DNA from: Carex sylvatica
Lineage: Eukaryota > Streptophyta > Magnoliopsida > Poales > Cyperaceae
Length of the DNA: 18,437 bases
Assembly: GCA_964058845.1 (NCBI GenBank)
Contig: CAXKVR010000152.1
Location: forward strand, 1 to 18,437
Reading direction: 5' to 3'
Shown here in pieces: positions 1 to 7,436 of the stretch. The stretch's first letter is position 1, and each line of letters begins with the position of its first letter. Position numbers and translations under genes: made by a program. The notes beneath the pieces were generated by a model. It saw nothing but the letters and a program-made list of their open reading frames with translations. It made no database searches and was not told where the DNA came from.

Positions 1-535
1 AGAGAAAGAGCTACATGCTGTCGGACGTTGACAGTGCATTTCTCTTAATTTTTTGCGTTCTTTAATCGATCAATGGGCCAAAACCCCATAACAGTTGAGA
101 TTTTCCAAAAAGTCACGTAAGTATGAGATATCACAGAGGATGCGAATTGAATTTTAATTGGGCCATCTATTATTTAATATACAAAATTTGATATACAATG
201 GGTTATTTCTTTGAATTGGGCTATTCAAACATATTTGAGTTATTCACGTAAGATAATATCAATTTTTAGAGTAAAATAAAGTCTCAAAATTCAGTCTTTG
301 TAAATTAATTTTGGACTGCACTACAATAAATCCGCCCCTACTCATATGTCTGTATTGATTTATATGTGCTATAATGTTATAGATCTAAACATATTTTATA
401 TAATTGGGCGCCGGCTAGTAAGTGTAGATATCTTGTATTTATTTATATGTGCAACAAAAGATCCTGTAGATTTTATGTAATAGGCCGCCAGAATGCTAAC
501 ACGGTATTCGGTGGGGTCCGTCTTGACTAAAGACA
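1..535. other. Intergenic DNA, no gene recognised
   Basis: This is AT-rich DNA with scattered GGGCC/GGGCTA words and no open reading frame that looks coding. It ends at the 8-bp duplication flanking the hAT-type element that follows. I see no transposon end, RNA gene or convincing promoter in it. Confidence 0.5.
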
Positions 536-543
536 ACAGTACC
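536..543. repeat. Left 8-bp target-site duplication
   Basis: The sequence acagtacc is repeated exactly at 915-922, immediately outside the two ends of the GGCACG-rich element. The match is perfect, which suggests a fairly recent insertion. Confidence 0.85.
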
Positions 544-914
544 TAGAGTGGGAAAAATGGCACGCCGGAGCCGGTTCTGTCACGGAACGGCATGACTCTG
601 GCACGGCACGACACGGATGTTAGATACGTGTCGTGCCTCACATGTCGCATGCCGTGACCATTCGCGTGCCGTGACCAATTGTTAGCAAAGAAGATACGGC
701 ACGGCACGGCACGGAAATTACATTCGTCACGGCACGGCACGGAACACGGCACGGAACACGGCACGGCACGACTTGGTCACGGCACGCAAGTCACAGCGTG
801 CCGTAACCATTCACGTGCCGTGACCACCCCTCATAATTTTGGTCACGGCACGGCATGTGATCAAAGTCACAGCGTGTTAATCACGGCACGGCACGGCACG
901 TTTTTTCCACACTA
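544..914. mobile_element. Non-autonomous hAT-type element packed with GGCACG repeats
   Basis: The 371-bp element is bounded by an exact 8-bp direct repeat, acagtacc, at 536-543 and 915-922. Its ends are imperfect inverted repeats: the left end reads TAGAGTGGGAAAAATGGCAC and the right end, reverse-complemented, reads TAGTGTGGAAAAAACGTGCC. An 8-bp TSD and a TAG..GTGG..AAAAA end are typical of the hAT superfamily. The interior is filled with roughly twenty GGCACG/CACGG-type units, in plus orientation at both flanks and centre with blocks in the opposite orientation (GTGCCGTGACC) at about 646-677 and 796-826. Those two blocks are copies of each other. It encodes no transposase. Short repeated histidine-glycine-threonine reading frames through it are by-products of the repeat. 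In Ac, the family archetype, the transposase binds clustered short subterminal motifs, so these repeats are probably transposase-binding sites (inference). Confidence 0.85.
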
Positions 915-922
915 ACAGTACC
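915..922. repeat. Right 8-bp target-site duplication
   Basis: Exact copy of the 8 bases at 536-543, directly abutting the right inverted end (..ccacacta) of the hAT-type element. Confidence 0.85.
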
Positions 923-1089
923 ATTCCTCAAAAGTATTATTCGAAACTAGGCTTGATAATTAAATAGCTGGTGAATAAACGGGCTGAATTTGGACGATAT
1001 TTAGACGGCCCGGCCCGTTAAGAAGCTGAAACTCTAAACCAGTTAGTTTGTCTTAGCCCAGACGGATCCTCTCTCTACTCTCTTCGCCG

Positions 1090-1245
1090 AAATAAATCAG
1101 CTGTTATTCTCAAGGAATCGATCTGAACCATTCAAACTTTTTCATGTGCGAATCTCAAAGAAGTAAGCTTTTCATGTAAGAATCTCAACAAAGACGTTGG
1201 GATCGGAATAACAAGAGCTCCTTGAGAATAACAGAAGATTTATTT
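1090..1245. repeat. Inverted repeat with an internal 30-bp-period direct repeat
   Basis: Arms at 1090-1116 and 1219-1245 are reverse complements over 27 bp with two mismatches, including a perfect 16-bp core (ctgttattctcaagga at 1101-1116 against 1219-1234). Between them, two 25-bp copies beginning ttttcatgt and containing gaatctcaa lie at 1139-1163 and 1169-1193. No TSD was found, so this may be a small foldback element or a remnant of a gene leader. The flank at 1005-1085 is richer in GC and has GGCCCG and TTAGCCCAG words of the kind seen in plant promoters, but no coding region follows on either side. Confidence 0.6.
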
Positions 1246-1500
1246 CCCTTTTCGCCACTTCTGAGGCTCCCTCCCTATTCTGCATGTTTGGCAAAAAATT
1301 TCCATTTTTTTCCGTTGTTGGTTGGACTGGATCATACTTCTGGGCCATGATCGAAATTTTAGAATTTTTAGAATCACAATTAATTTTTCAAGTTGCATAA
1401 TGCATAAGCACAATAAAGAATTTCATACACTGAACTGATGTTTTGCAACTCATCAGCATTATAAATTGGGTAGCTTACTGAAGTTTGGTCTTCATTTAGA
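1246..1500. other. Intergenic DNA, nothing recognised
   Basis: AT-rich DNA between the inverted repeat and the duplicated 3'-flank segment. No open frame, element end or RNA gene is apparent. Confidence 0.4.
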
Positions 1501-1593
1501 GGATTAATGGTAGTACTGGCCTTGTAATCCTCAACAGAGCACAAAGCATTTTTTTTGTTTTCTTTGATTCACGTTTCCAAAAGGCCACCTATA
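1501..1593. repeat. Segment shared with the 3' flank of the intact RLP gene
   Basis: This stretch aligns in the same orientation with 14133-14221. It shares the run from ggccttgtaa through tcctcaacagagcacaaa and tttgattcacgtttcc to the word cctata, with a few substitutions and small gaps in the T-run. At the intact locus the segment lies about 400 bp downstream of the RLP stop codon. Here it lies about 3.9 kb downstream of the truncated RLP copy. It marks the far edge of the tandem duplication and shows that the sequence between it and the pseudogene was replaced. Confidence 0.75.
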
Positions 1594-1795
1594 TAGGGCT
1601 GAAAACGGAGCCGGATAATCCGCTTCGAATCCGATCCGTATCCGCTTAATATCCGGATTCGGATTAAACGGATTTGGATATTTTCGGATACGGATTCGGA
1701 TAATATTCTAATTCATTGAACCGGAACCAGATTCGAATACGGATCATAATCTGTAAACGGAACCAGATTCGAATACGGATCATAATCTGTAAACG
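1594..1795. mobile_element. hAT-like element remnant with CGGAT repeats (left end only)
   Basis: The left end reads TAGGGCTGAAAACGGA and is followed by many CCGGATA, CGGATTCGGAT and CGGATAC words. This layout of a TAGGG..AAACGG terminus plus subterminal repeats is familiar from plant hAT elements. The corresponding position at the duplicated locus (14221/14222) is uninterrupted: both copies read cctata up to the junction, and only this copy continues into the element. A perfect 36-bp tandem duplication occupies 1723-1758 and 1759-1794. I found no matching right terminus or second TSD, so the element is truncated or its right side was lost. Short reading frames on both strands here reflect the repeat and are not genes. 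Confidence 0.6.
1723..1794. repeat. Perfect 36-bp tandem duplication
   Basis: Two identical 36-bp units, 1723-1758 and 1759-1794, each start ggaaccagattcg and end ctgtaaac. A third copy begins (ggacc) and then diverges. The exact identity implies a recent slippage or unequal-exchange event inside the CGGAT-rich element remnant. Confidence 0.9.
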
Positions 1796-3090
1796 GACCG
1801 GATATCCAGTACTATCCGGGATTGAAACAGAGCGGGTTTCTCCAAATGGTGATCTTTTAACTTTTTTGAATCCATCTAGCTCTTCAGGTGGGTTGAAAAC
1901 TTGAAATGACCAGCTCAGCATCTCTTCACGTGGGATGAAAAAGAAGTAAAGCTTGGTATATAAATGCCTCACATTGAATTTGATTTTTGTTGTGGGACTA
2001 ACTTCTTCTCTTGACCGGAGCAATTTTTTTATTCTTTCACTGTTTCAAAAGAATGATAATACTCGAGGTATACGACCTCTAGAATCAAAGCAAAAGTAAA
2101 ATTTCTCATATTCAAAGGTCAAAATAAGAGAAGCACACCTTGACATAAATCCATCAATCAACAATTTAGAAATTCATGAGAAGACTAGCATCATTTTGGT
2201 TCATATCGACAATAATTCACAGACAATAGCCTTGCCTCTCGACTAATCAATCAAACCAGGCATGAATAGGAAAGCAAACAAAATTAATAATTCACAGGTT
2301 AAGCTAATTTGGGGTGAAATCATGTCTTCATAAAAACTAGTGAAATTTATGGCTATTAATGGATATCCTCTATCTCAAAACTATATCCAAATGTACATCA
2401 AGGGATTCATGAAAGGAGCTCAACATTACAAAACAAATGGCTATGTAAAGAAAAACGTTGGTAATTCCAAGATGTTCTTCTTGGTACTGTAATCAAACTG
2501 TTGTTACTAAATATTTTACCCTATGTCTGACCAGTATATTAAATTCTGATAAATGTTTTTTCTTTTCCTTTAAGTCTTATTTAAGGCTTGATATCACAAA
2601 TATCAATTACCCTTAAGACTATACTGCATCTTTATTTTTATCTTAAGCATCGGAACAACAAACACAAAAAATGGGCTACCAAAGGCTCTTGTAACAGAAG
2701 TTCTGCTTATATATGAAGTAGTGTATACCCGCTTTCTGATAGTTTAACATGATAGATAAGTCCTCTAATTTATAGTTAGCATTTGATTTCTTCAGACCAG
2801 TGCAAATATGTACCAAGGATAGAATTAGTTTCTCAAAACTACAAAGACATGCATTCACTGATATAGGCAATTATTTGAAAGTATCCCACAAAAGCTCAAT
2901 TGAGCAATTAAGCATTCAATTACACCAAATGGAGTGCTACATTGACAGAACATATGTAGATTTGGATCAATAGGTCAATATCACCTCAACGGTGCAAGTT
3001 AATAGACTGAACTTATATATAAAGAAATGAGAATTCAAGATTAACAATCAATTCCAATTTTCCAGATAGCTCTCTTCAGAAGAAAAATAT
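1796..3090. other. Gene-free DNA between transposon remnants
   Basis: This is AT-rich with moderate complexity. It has no counterpart at the intact RLP locus in this window, so it probably arrived with or after the event that removed the 3' half of the pseudogene. Reading frames are short and lack recognisable domains. Nothing here can be named. Confidence 0.4.
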
Positions 3091-3091
3091 G

Positions 3092-3326
3092 TTTCATCTC
3101 ATTAGTTGTAGCACTCCAAAAAGTTAATTTATTAACCTTCTAATTTTGACCGATTGACTTTGTACTAAACTAATTCGAATATTTAAACATTTCACATGTA
3201 GACGCATCACACGTAAGATAGGTGGATTTCAACGGTTCGGATTCGTCATTTGAAATCAACTTGATGAGTTTTGGAGTTAAGCTCACCAAATACTTTGGTG
3301 AGCTTAAGAACACCCTAGTTCTAGTC
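3092..3326 (-). mobile_element. Half of a Mutator-like foldback element
   Basis: The sequence matches, in reverse complement, the left arm and centre of the Mutator-like element at 10276-10691. Shared landmarks are the terminus ccctagttctagtc, the word acatgtagacgcatcac, and aagttaatttattaacc near the centre. Only one arm is present. It stops near the symmetry centre of the complete copy, and I see no TSD on the left. Near its terminus is a perfect palindrome, with 14-bp arms at 3277-3290 and 3294-3307 separated by 3 bp. It is a truncated, non-coding copy. Confidence 0.75.
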
Positions 3327-3693
3327 TAAAGCATAAGTTATTTTCTATGATTTAATTATTCAAAAATAGGCCGAACATCAAAATAAGAGTCTTATAAATT
3401 ATACTCTAATAGACTATGCTCAAGGTAAAATTTAATATTTTAATAGTTTGAATTATTTTTTATTTATTTTTTATCTTGACATATCGTTTCTAAAAATTTG
3501 AGTTTTCACTGATTCATCCGATTTCTACTAATTCTCTCGATTCCAATTTCATAATTAACACTTAAGTCATTCCAGAAAATAAAACAAAATGATATTGATA
3601 AAAACTTAAGTCATTCCAAAAAACAAAACAAAAAAATGCACTTGATAAAAACTTTTGACCGTTAATTTCTTATCTATGGTTGAAATTTAACTA
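3327..3693. other. Intergenic DNA with a 44-bp-period tandem repeat
   Basis: Two related units beginning cttaagtcattcca start at 3561 and 3605 (period 44), each followed by an A-rich run and ttgataaaaa. The stretch 3500-3560 also shares the words ttgagttttc.ctgattc and attctctcgattcc with 17386-17435 upstream of the intact RLP. No gene is recognised. Confidence 0.55.
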
Positions 3694-3702
3694 GAGAGTT
3701 AT

Positions 3703-3839
3703 CCGACATTTTTAAAAATACCCAAAAATAAAAATAAATTATTAAGAATAACCACGGTTTGGCATTTTTAAAATTTTATCCAAACCGTGGTTATTCTTAA
3801 TAATTTATTTTTATTTTTGGGTATTTTTAAAAATGTTGG
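3703..3839. mobile_element. 137-bp near-perfect hairpin MITE with 9-bp TSD
   Basis: Arms at 3707-3762 and 3780-3835 are perfect reverse complements over 56 bp, separated by a 17-bp loop. The complementarity continues to the ends with a single mismatch (ccga/ccaa). The exact 9-bp direct repeat gagagttat lies at 3694-3702 and 3840-3848. A 9-bp TSD with long terminal inverted repeats points to a miniature Mutator-like element. The inner ends of the arms hold a short GC-richer patch, accacggtttgg, in an otherwise A/T-only arm. If transcribed from either side, it would form a long perfect duplex that could enter small-RNA pathways (inference). There is no coding capacity. Confidence 0.85.
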
Positions 3840-3848
3840 GAGAGTTAT

Positions 3849-5250
3849 TGTTCATTCTTTCAAAAATTCGAGTATTTTTCTAAACAATAAAAAATTCTTA
3901 TAATTCTTATTTATATTAAAGATACCAGTATAATCAGGGACGAATTCACCTATAATAAATTAGGGGTAATTGACACTCTATTCATTTTCAATTATTTTTT
4001 ATTTATATATTATTTTTAATATAGTTTAAACTAAAATATTATGAATAGTGTGAAATTGACTCTCACTTGTAGTAGAAAAATTTAATATACTTAACTTTCA
4101 TTCACATTAATTTGATTTTCATAATTTGAAAGTCTGACTCTGCTCCTGAGTATATTTGCGTATGTTTTAGATGATCTTCTCAAAAGTTAAACCTATATTA
4201 CTACGAAAAGATGAAGCATGTGTCACTACACTAAATTTACAGTTTTTTAATTTTCCATAAATTTTGACAAAAGAATACAAAAATAAAAACGACCACCACT
4301 GAAATCTTCACCCTTAACTATATTTTTGACATAAATATAAAAAAATCACATAGAAAATGAGACCACCCTGAAATTATATTCTTAAAATAAAAAACACTAA
4401 AATTTAAAACCCTCGCTCATGGATGGTTGGATGCTATATTAAAAGTAAGGATCTAAATAAAAATATCATAAATTATTAAATTGTCGACATGTCCGTGTCG
4501 GATCAGCTTTAATTCTGCATCATTGTTGCTAAAATTCCAGTTCACTGGGGAGTGGGGCCCGCTAATTTATGAGTAGAAATTAAGATCAAATATATTTGTT
4601 GGTTGCTGTCATGATTCGTTACACAAAGTGATATTTTGGAAACACTCAAGATTAAATGTTTCAAGTCGGCACACGTAAAAAAGACGGTGATAGCTTGAAA
4701 GTTTTTTTTTTTTGGTAATTAGGTCAAAAGGGTTGTGGCAGAATCAACAAAATTTTGTAAATAGATTGGAGAGAGATTCTGAAAGTGCGATTGCTAAAAT
4801 TTTATGAAAGTGAAGTTTATTTTTCAAAGAAAGGATAGTGAAGTTTATTATTTAAATAAAAAATATATAAAATTGTTAGTTCCATCGTATAAAATTATAA
4901 GAGAATAAAATAAAATACAACTAATTAAGAGCATCTATATCTCTGATATTATCAGAGTTTATAATTCAGTTTCAAAAATGTGAAAATATTTTTATTTAGA
5001 TATTATGTAGGAAAGTTTCTTATTAAGAAACTATTTATAAACTCTACGCGGTACCATATCCATTCAATAACCGCATATCATTATTTTCAACATTGCTTCG
5101 TACTACGATTTCATATTTTTGTTTTGAAAGTCCAAAAATCTATCTTAACTCTCAACATGAAATCTATATGAAAATGTACATGCAAATAAAAAAATATTTT
5201 TAAAATTCTTTTACTAATTTTCTAAACATACAAAAATTTACTTGATCTCG
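3849..5250. other. Gene-free AT-rich DNA
   Basis: This stretch contains long A and T runs, including 13 T near 4700, a more balanced patch near 4485-4575 containing gtggggcccgc, and a repeated gtgaagttta word near 4810 and 4840. Short reading frames near 4980-5170 show no domain and have the look of chance frames. No gene, RNA or element boundary can be supported. Confidence 0.45.
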
Positions 5251-5472
5251 AGTAGGTTTTGCAGAAAAATAAATAACACCAAAAAATTGTTATGATGTAA
5301 ACATTAAAACATAGACATATTGTTTGCACCATAGAAATTTGTTGCAAGAATTTTTTTTCCCACCATATCACATTAAAATAAACTCTAATTTTGCAAGTAA
5401 ATGGTGCAAGCAATATGTCATGTTTACACCATGGTAGTTTTCCGATGTTATCTATTTTTCGAAAACCTATCC
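5251..5472. mobile_element. Foldback (inverted-repeat) element beside the pseudogene breakpoint
   Basis: Imperfect inverted arms run at about 5251-5331 and 5401-5472. The outer parts are taggtttt.c.gaaaaata, and the inner parts pair gacatattgtttgcaccat (5313-5331) with atggtgcaagcaatatgtc (5401-5419). The spacer is about 70 bp. I could not find a matching pair of TSDs, so the class is uncertain. It ends about 40 bp before the RLP homology begins, which makes it a candidate participant in the loss of the pseudogene's 3' half (inference). Confidence 0.6.
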
Positions 5473-5511
5473 ATTTCTAGCCAAAAAAAAAATTATTTCT
5501 AAATTAAAAAA

Positions 5512-5557
5512 TTATTGTAATCAAGGTAAATAGTTTATTGTAGTCAAGGTAAATAGT
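5512..5557. repeat. 23-bp tandem duplication at the pseudogene breakpoint
   Basis: Units 5512-5534 and 5535-5557 differ at one base (aatcaagg versus agtcaagg). The intact paralog has this sequence once (about 16028-16050). The duplication therefore arose in the damaged copy, exactly where its RLP homology ends, and looks like a scar of end-joining or slippage. Confidence 0.85.
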
Positions 5558-6666
5558 TTCCAAAACTAATGATCCATTTGAGAACTCAGGTAGACATGCT
5601 GACAATATGTTATCATTTAGATACAATGATTCCAAGGAAGGGTGAGAAAACAATGACATGGGTATTGTACCTGTCAATCTATTTGAACTAAAGTCCAAAT
5701 ATTGGAGTCTTGTAAGGTTTGCTATTGAAGGCGGAATTTCTCCATAGAAATCAGATTGGGAAAGACCAAATTCCAACAAATGTTGATGATTTTCAAATGA
5801 ATTTGGAAATGGACCAGTCAAATTTGTACCTACAAGGAACATATATTGCAAAAAGCTTTGCTTCGTGAGTTCTGGTAGTTTACCTGACAACATTGAGTTG
5901 AATGATAAATCAAGAATTGTAAGATTTGTACAGTAGAATATTTCATCCGGCAAATTTCCTCTTAATCCACAAGAGTTGTGCCTACTTGAGAAACTGCGTC
6001 ACCCCACTCAGATTCGTTGAGTGAAATGTCAACCCCATCCAACCAAAGAACTTGGAGCTTGGTGAGATTGCTGAGTAAGGTTTTTAGGTTTGTGTCATGA
6101 AGATACAAGTTATTAGGGTCGCCATAAATATTATCTGATAAGTCAAGTGAGATGAGGTGTTTGAGGGAAGAAATGCCGATAGGAATTTCACCGGCAAATC
6201 CAGAATAGGATAAATCGAGGTGAGTTAAATTACCGAGTTGCTCAAACCCGGTTTGTGGAAGGGTAATATTATCGAAGTGGTTCGAAGAAAGGTCGAGGTA
6301 CTGAAGAGAGCTGAGATTGAACAAAGCCGGGTTGAGTTCACCTGAGATGGACTTGTGAGCAAGGTAGATTGCAGTCACCATACCAGTTTGATCATTGCAT
6401 TCGATGCCGTTCCATATGCAACAGTCGGTACTTGAATTCCATGAATGGAGTTGAGTTTTGTTATTGAAACCATGCTTGAATTGAATCAAGGCATCCCGTT
6501 GGTGAGAAAGGCATTGTGCTTGTGATAGAGTGGTGGTTTTGATGGATAAGGAGAAGAGAAGAAGTGATATGGAAAGGAGTGCAACAAATGTCATTGCAGG
6601 GGACAAAAAGAGTAAACAATACAATTTGGTGTGGTGCTTGATTGAAATAATTGAGTATCTTTTCAT
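5512..6666 (-). pseudogene. Truncated receptor-like protein (RLP) pseudogene, paralog of the 14631-17108 gene
   Basis: This copy matches the intact RLP closely from the N-terminus into the LRRs. The signal peptide (MTFVALLSIS, ATG at 6594), the cap motif QCLSHQRDALIQFKHGF and DCCIW are all kept, followed by LRRs of the xxLxxLxLSxNxxxGxIP type. The frame could also start at 6666, because the stop codon that lies in the intact gene's leader is absent here. Two lesions disable it. Relative to the paralog, 22 nt are missing at about 5970 (the codons after GTTLV), which gives a premature stop. A second open segment then continues the LRRs from PDEIFY to LDYN in another frame. At about 5510 the homology ends abruptly, so about 470 codons are missing, including the remaining LRRs, the island domain and the membrane helix. 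A fragment made from the first frame could at most be a short secreted LRR peptide. Confidence 0.9.
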
Positions 6667-6684
6667 ATATATATATATAAGCCA
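6667..6684 (-). promoter_or_regulatory. TATA-like run upstream of the RLP pseudogene
   Basis: A TA-alternating run directly precedes the first possible ATG (6666), about 72-90 bp upstream of the ATG at 6594 that matches the intact gene's start. The same run is present at the intact gene (17181-17192), so the core promoter was copied with the gene. With usual TATA spacing, transcription would start inside the MKRYS.. stretch, favouring 6594 as the ancestral start. The assignment rests on composition and position only. Confidence 0.45.
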
Positions 6685-6744
6685 TGCATAAGAATTTACA
6701 AAAAAAAAAAAATAAATAAGAAAGGGAAAAATTAGTCATTATTC

Positions 6745-6828
6745 CTTTGAATTTTTTTTCAAAAATTGATGCAAAATCAGTGGAAACCGCACCGATAATT
6801 TTAGAGATTGTTAAGTGGGAGATGAGAG
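6745..6828. repeat. 5'-flank segment shared with the intact RLP
   Basis: Sequence from tcaaaaattgatgcaaaatc to gtgggagatga matches 17660-17735 upstream of the intact gene. At the intact gene it lies about 390 bp further from the TATA run, because that copy carries extra DNA at 17276-17660. The homology ends just after gtgggagatga. Confidence 0.8.
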
Positions 6829-7340
6829 CAGGAGGAGACGAACGATAACAAAACTCTGTTCATTGACTATTTTACCCCTCAATAAAATATTTATGTTAAA
6901 TTTAACGGAAGCTGCAGTGATTTACAAAATAATGTGGACCGTTCGATCTGCAAAAATGAACAGTTCTACTGGAAAAAATAGTCCATAAAAAGCATTTGCC
7001 TATTATATTTGCCATGCTACACCAAAAATTATAAAATTTCATTTCGAAGCATATTTTAATATGGATATCATGCTGGGCCTTTCAGATTCAATTTGAAATT
7101 TGAAAACGAAAATACAAAATATGAGATATGATGATGTATTGGAACCCTTCTCTTTTTAAAAATACATATTTAGTTAGATTTTAAAAATATAATACATATT
7201 TACCAAAATTTAAAAAAAATAATTCAAATCTGTAAATTGAGATTCCTTTGCCTCTGGCAGAATTCGTTTATCGTTAGAAATTTATCCTTCGAGTTATTCG
7301 TTGACTGACTCTAATTTTTTGATTGACTTAGAAAGGATCA
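6829..7340. other. Intergenic DNA, nothing recognised
   Basis: AT-rich DNA beyond the shared 5' flank. It includes repeated tttaaaaata.acatattta words near 7157-7202 and no supported gene or element boundary. Confidence 0.4.
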
Positions 7341-7436
7341 AGTAGCAAGAAAGAAGGCCTACGATGTTGATAGCAACAAATAAATTCTAGTAGCAAGAAA
7401 GAAAGCCTATGATGTTGATAGCAACAAATAAATTCA
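7341..7436. repeat. 48-bp tandem duplication
   Basis: Units 7341-7388 and 7389-7436 begin agtagcaagaaagaa and contain gatgttgatagcaac. They differ at three positions. They sit at the edge of a region with further dispersed repeats. Confidence 0.9.

Noticed and set aside
543..915. Two overlapping reading frames of 73-78 codons on opposite strands with repeated HGT/RHG residues
   Set aside because: They follow directly from the GGCACG repeat inside a transposon with defined ends and TSD; neither has a domain.
1664..2023. 119-codon minus-strand frame and 62-codon plus-strand frame
   Set aside because: Both run through the 36-bp tandem repeat and CGGAT words. The repeated IRIRI-type peptide is a repeat artefact.
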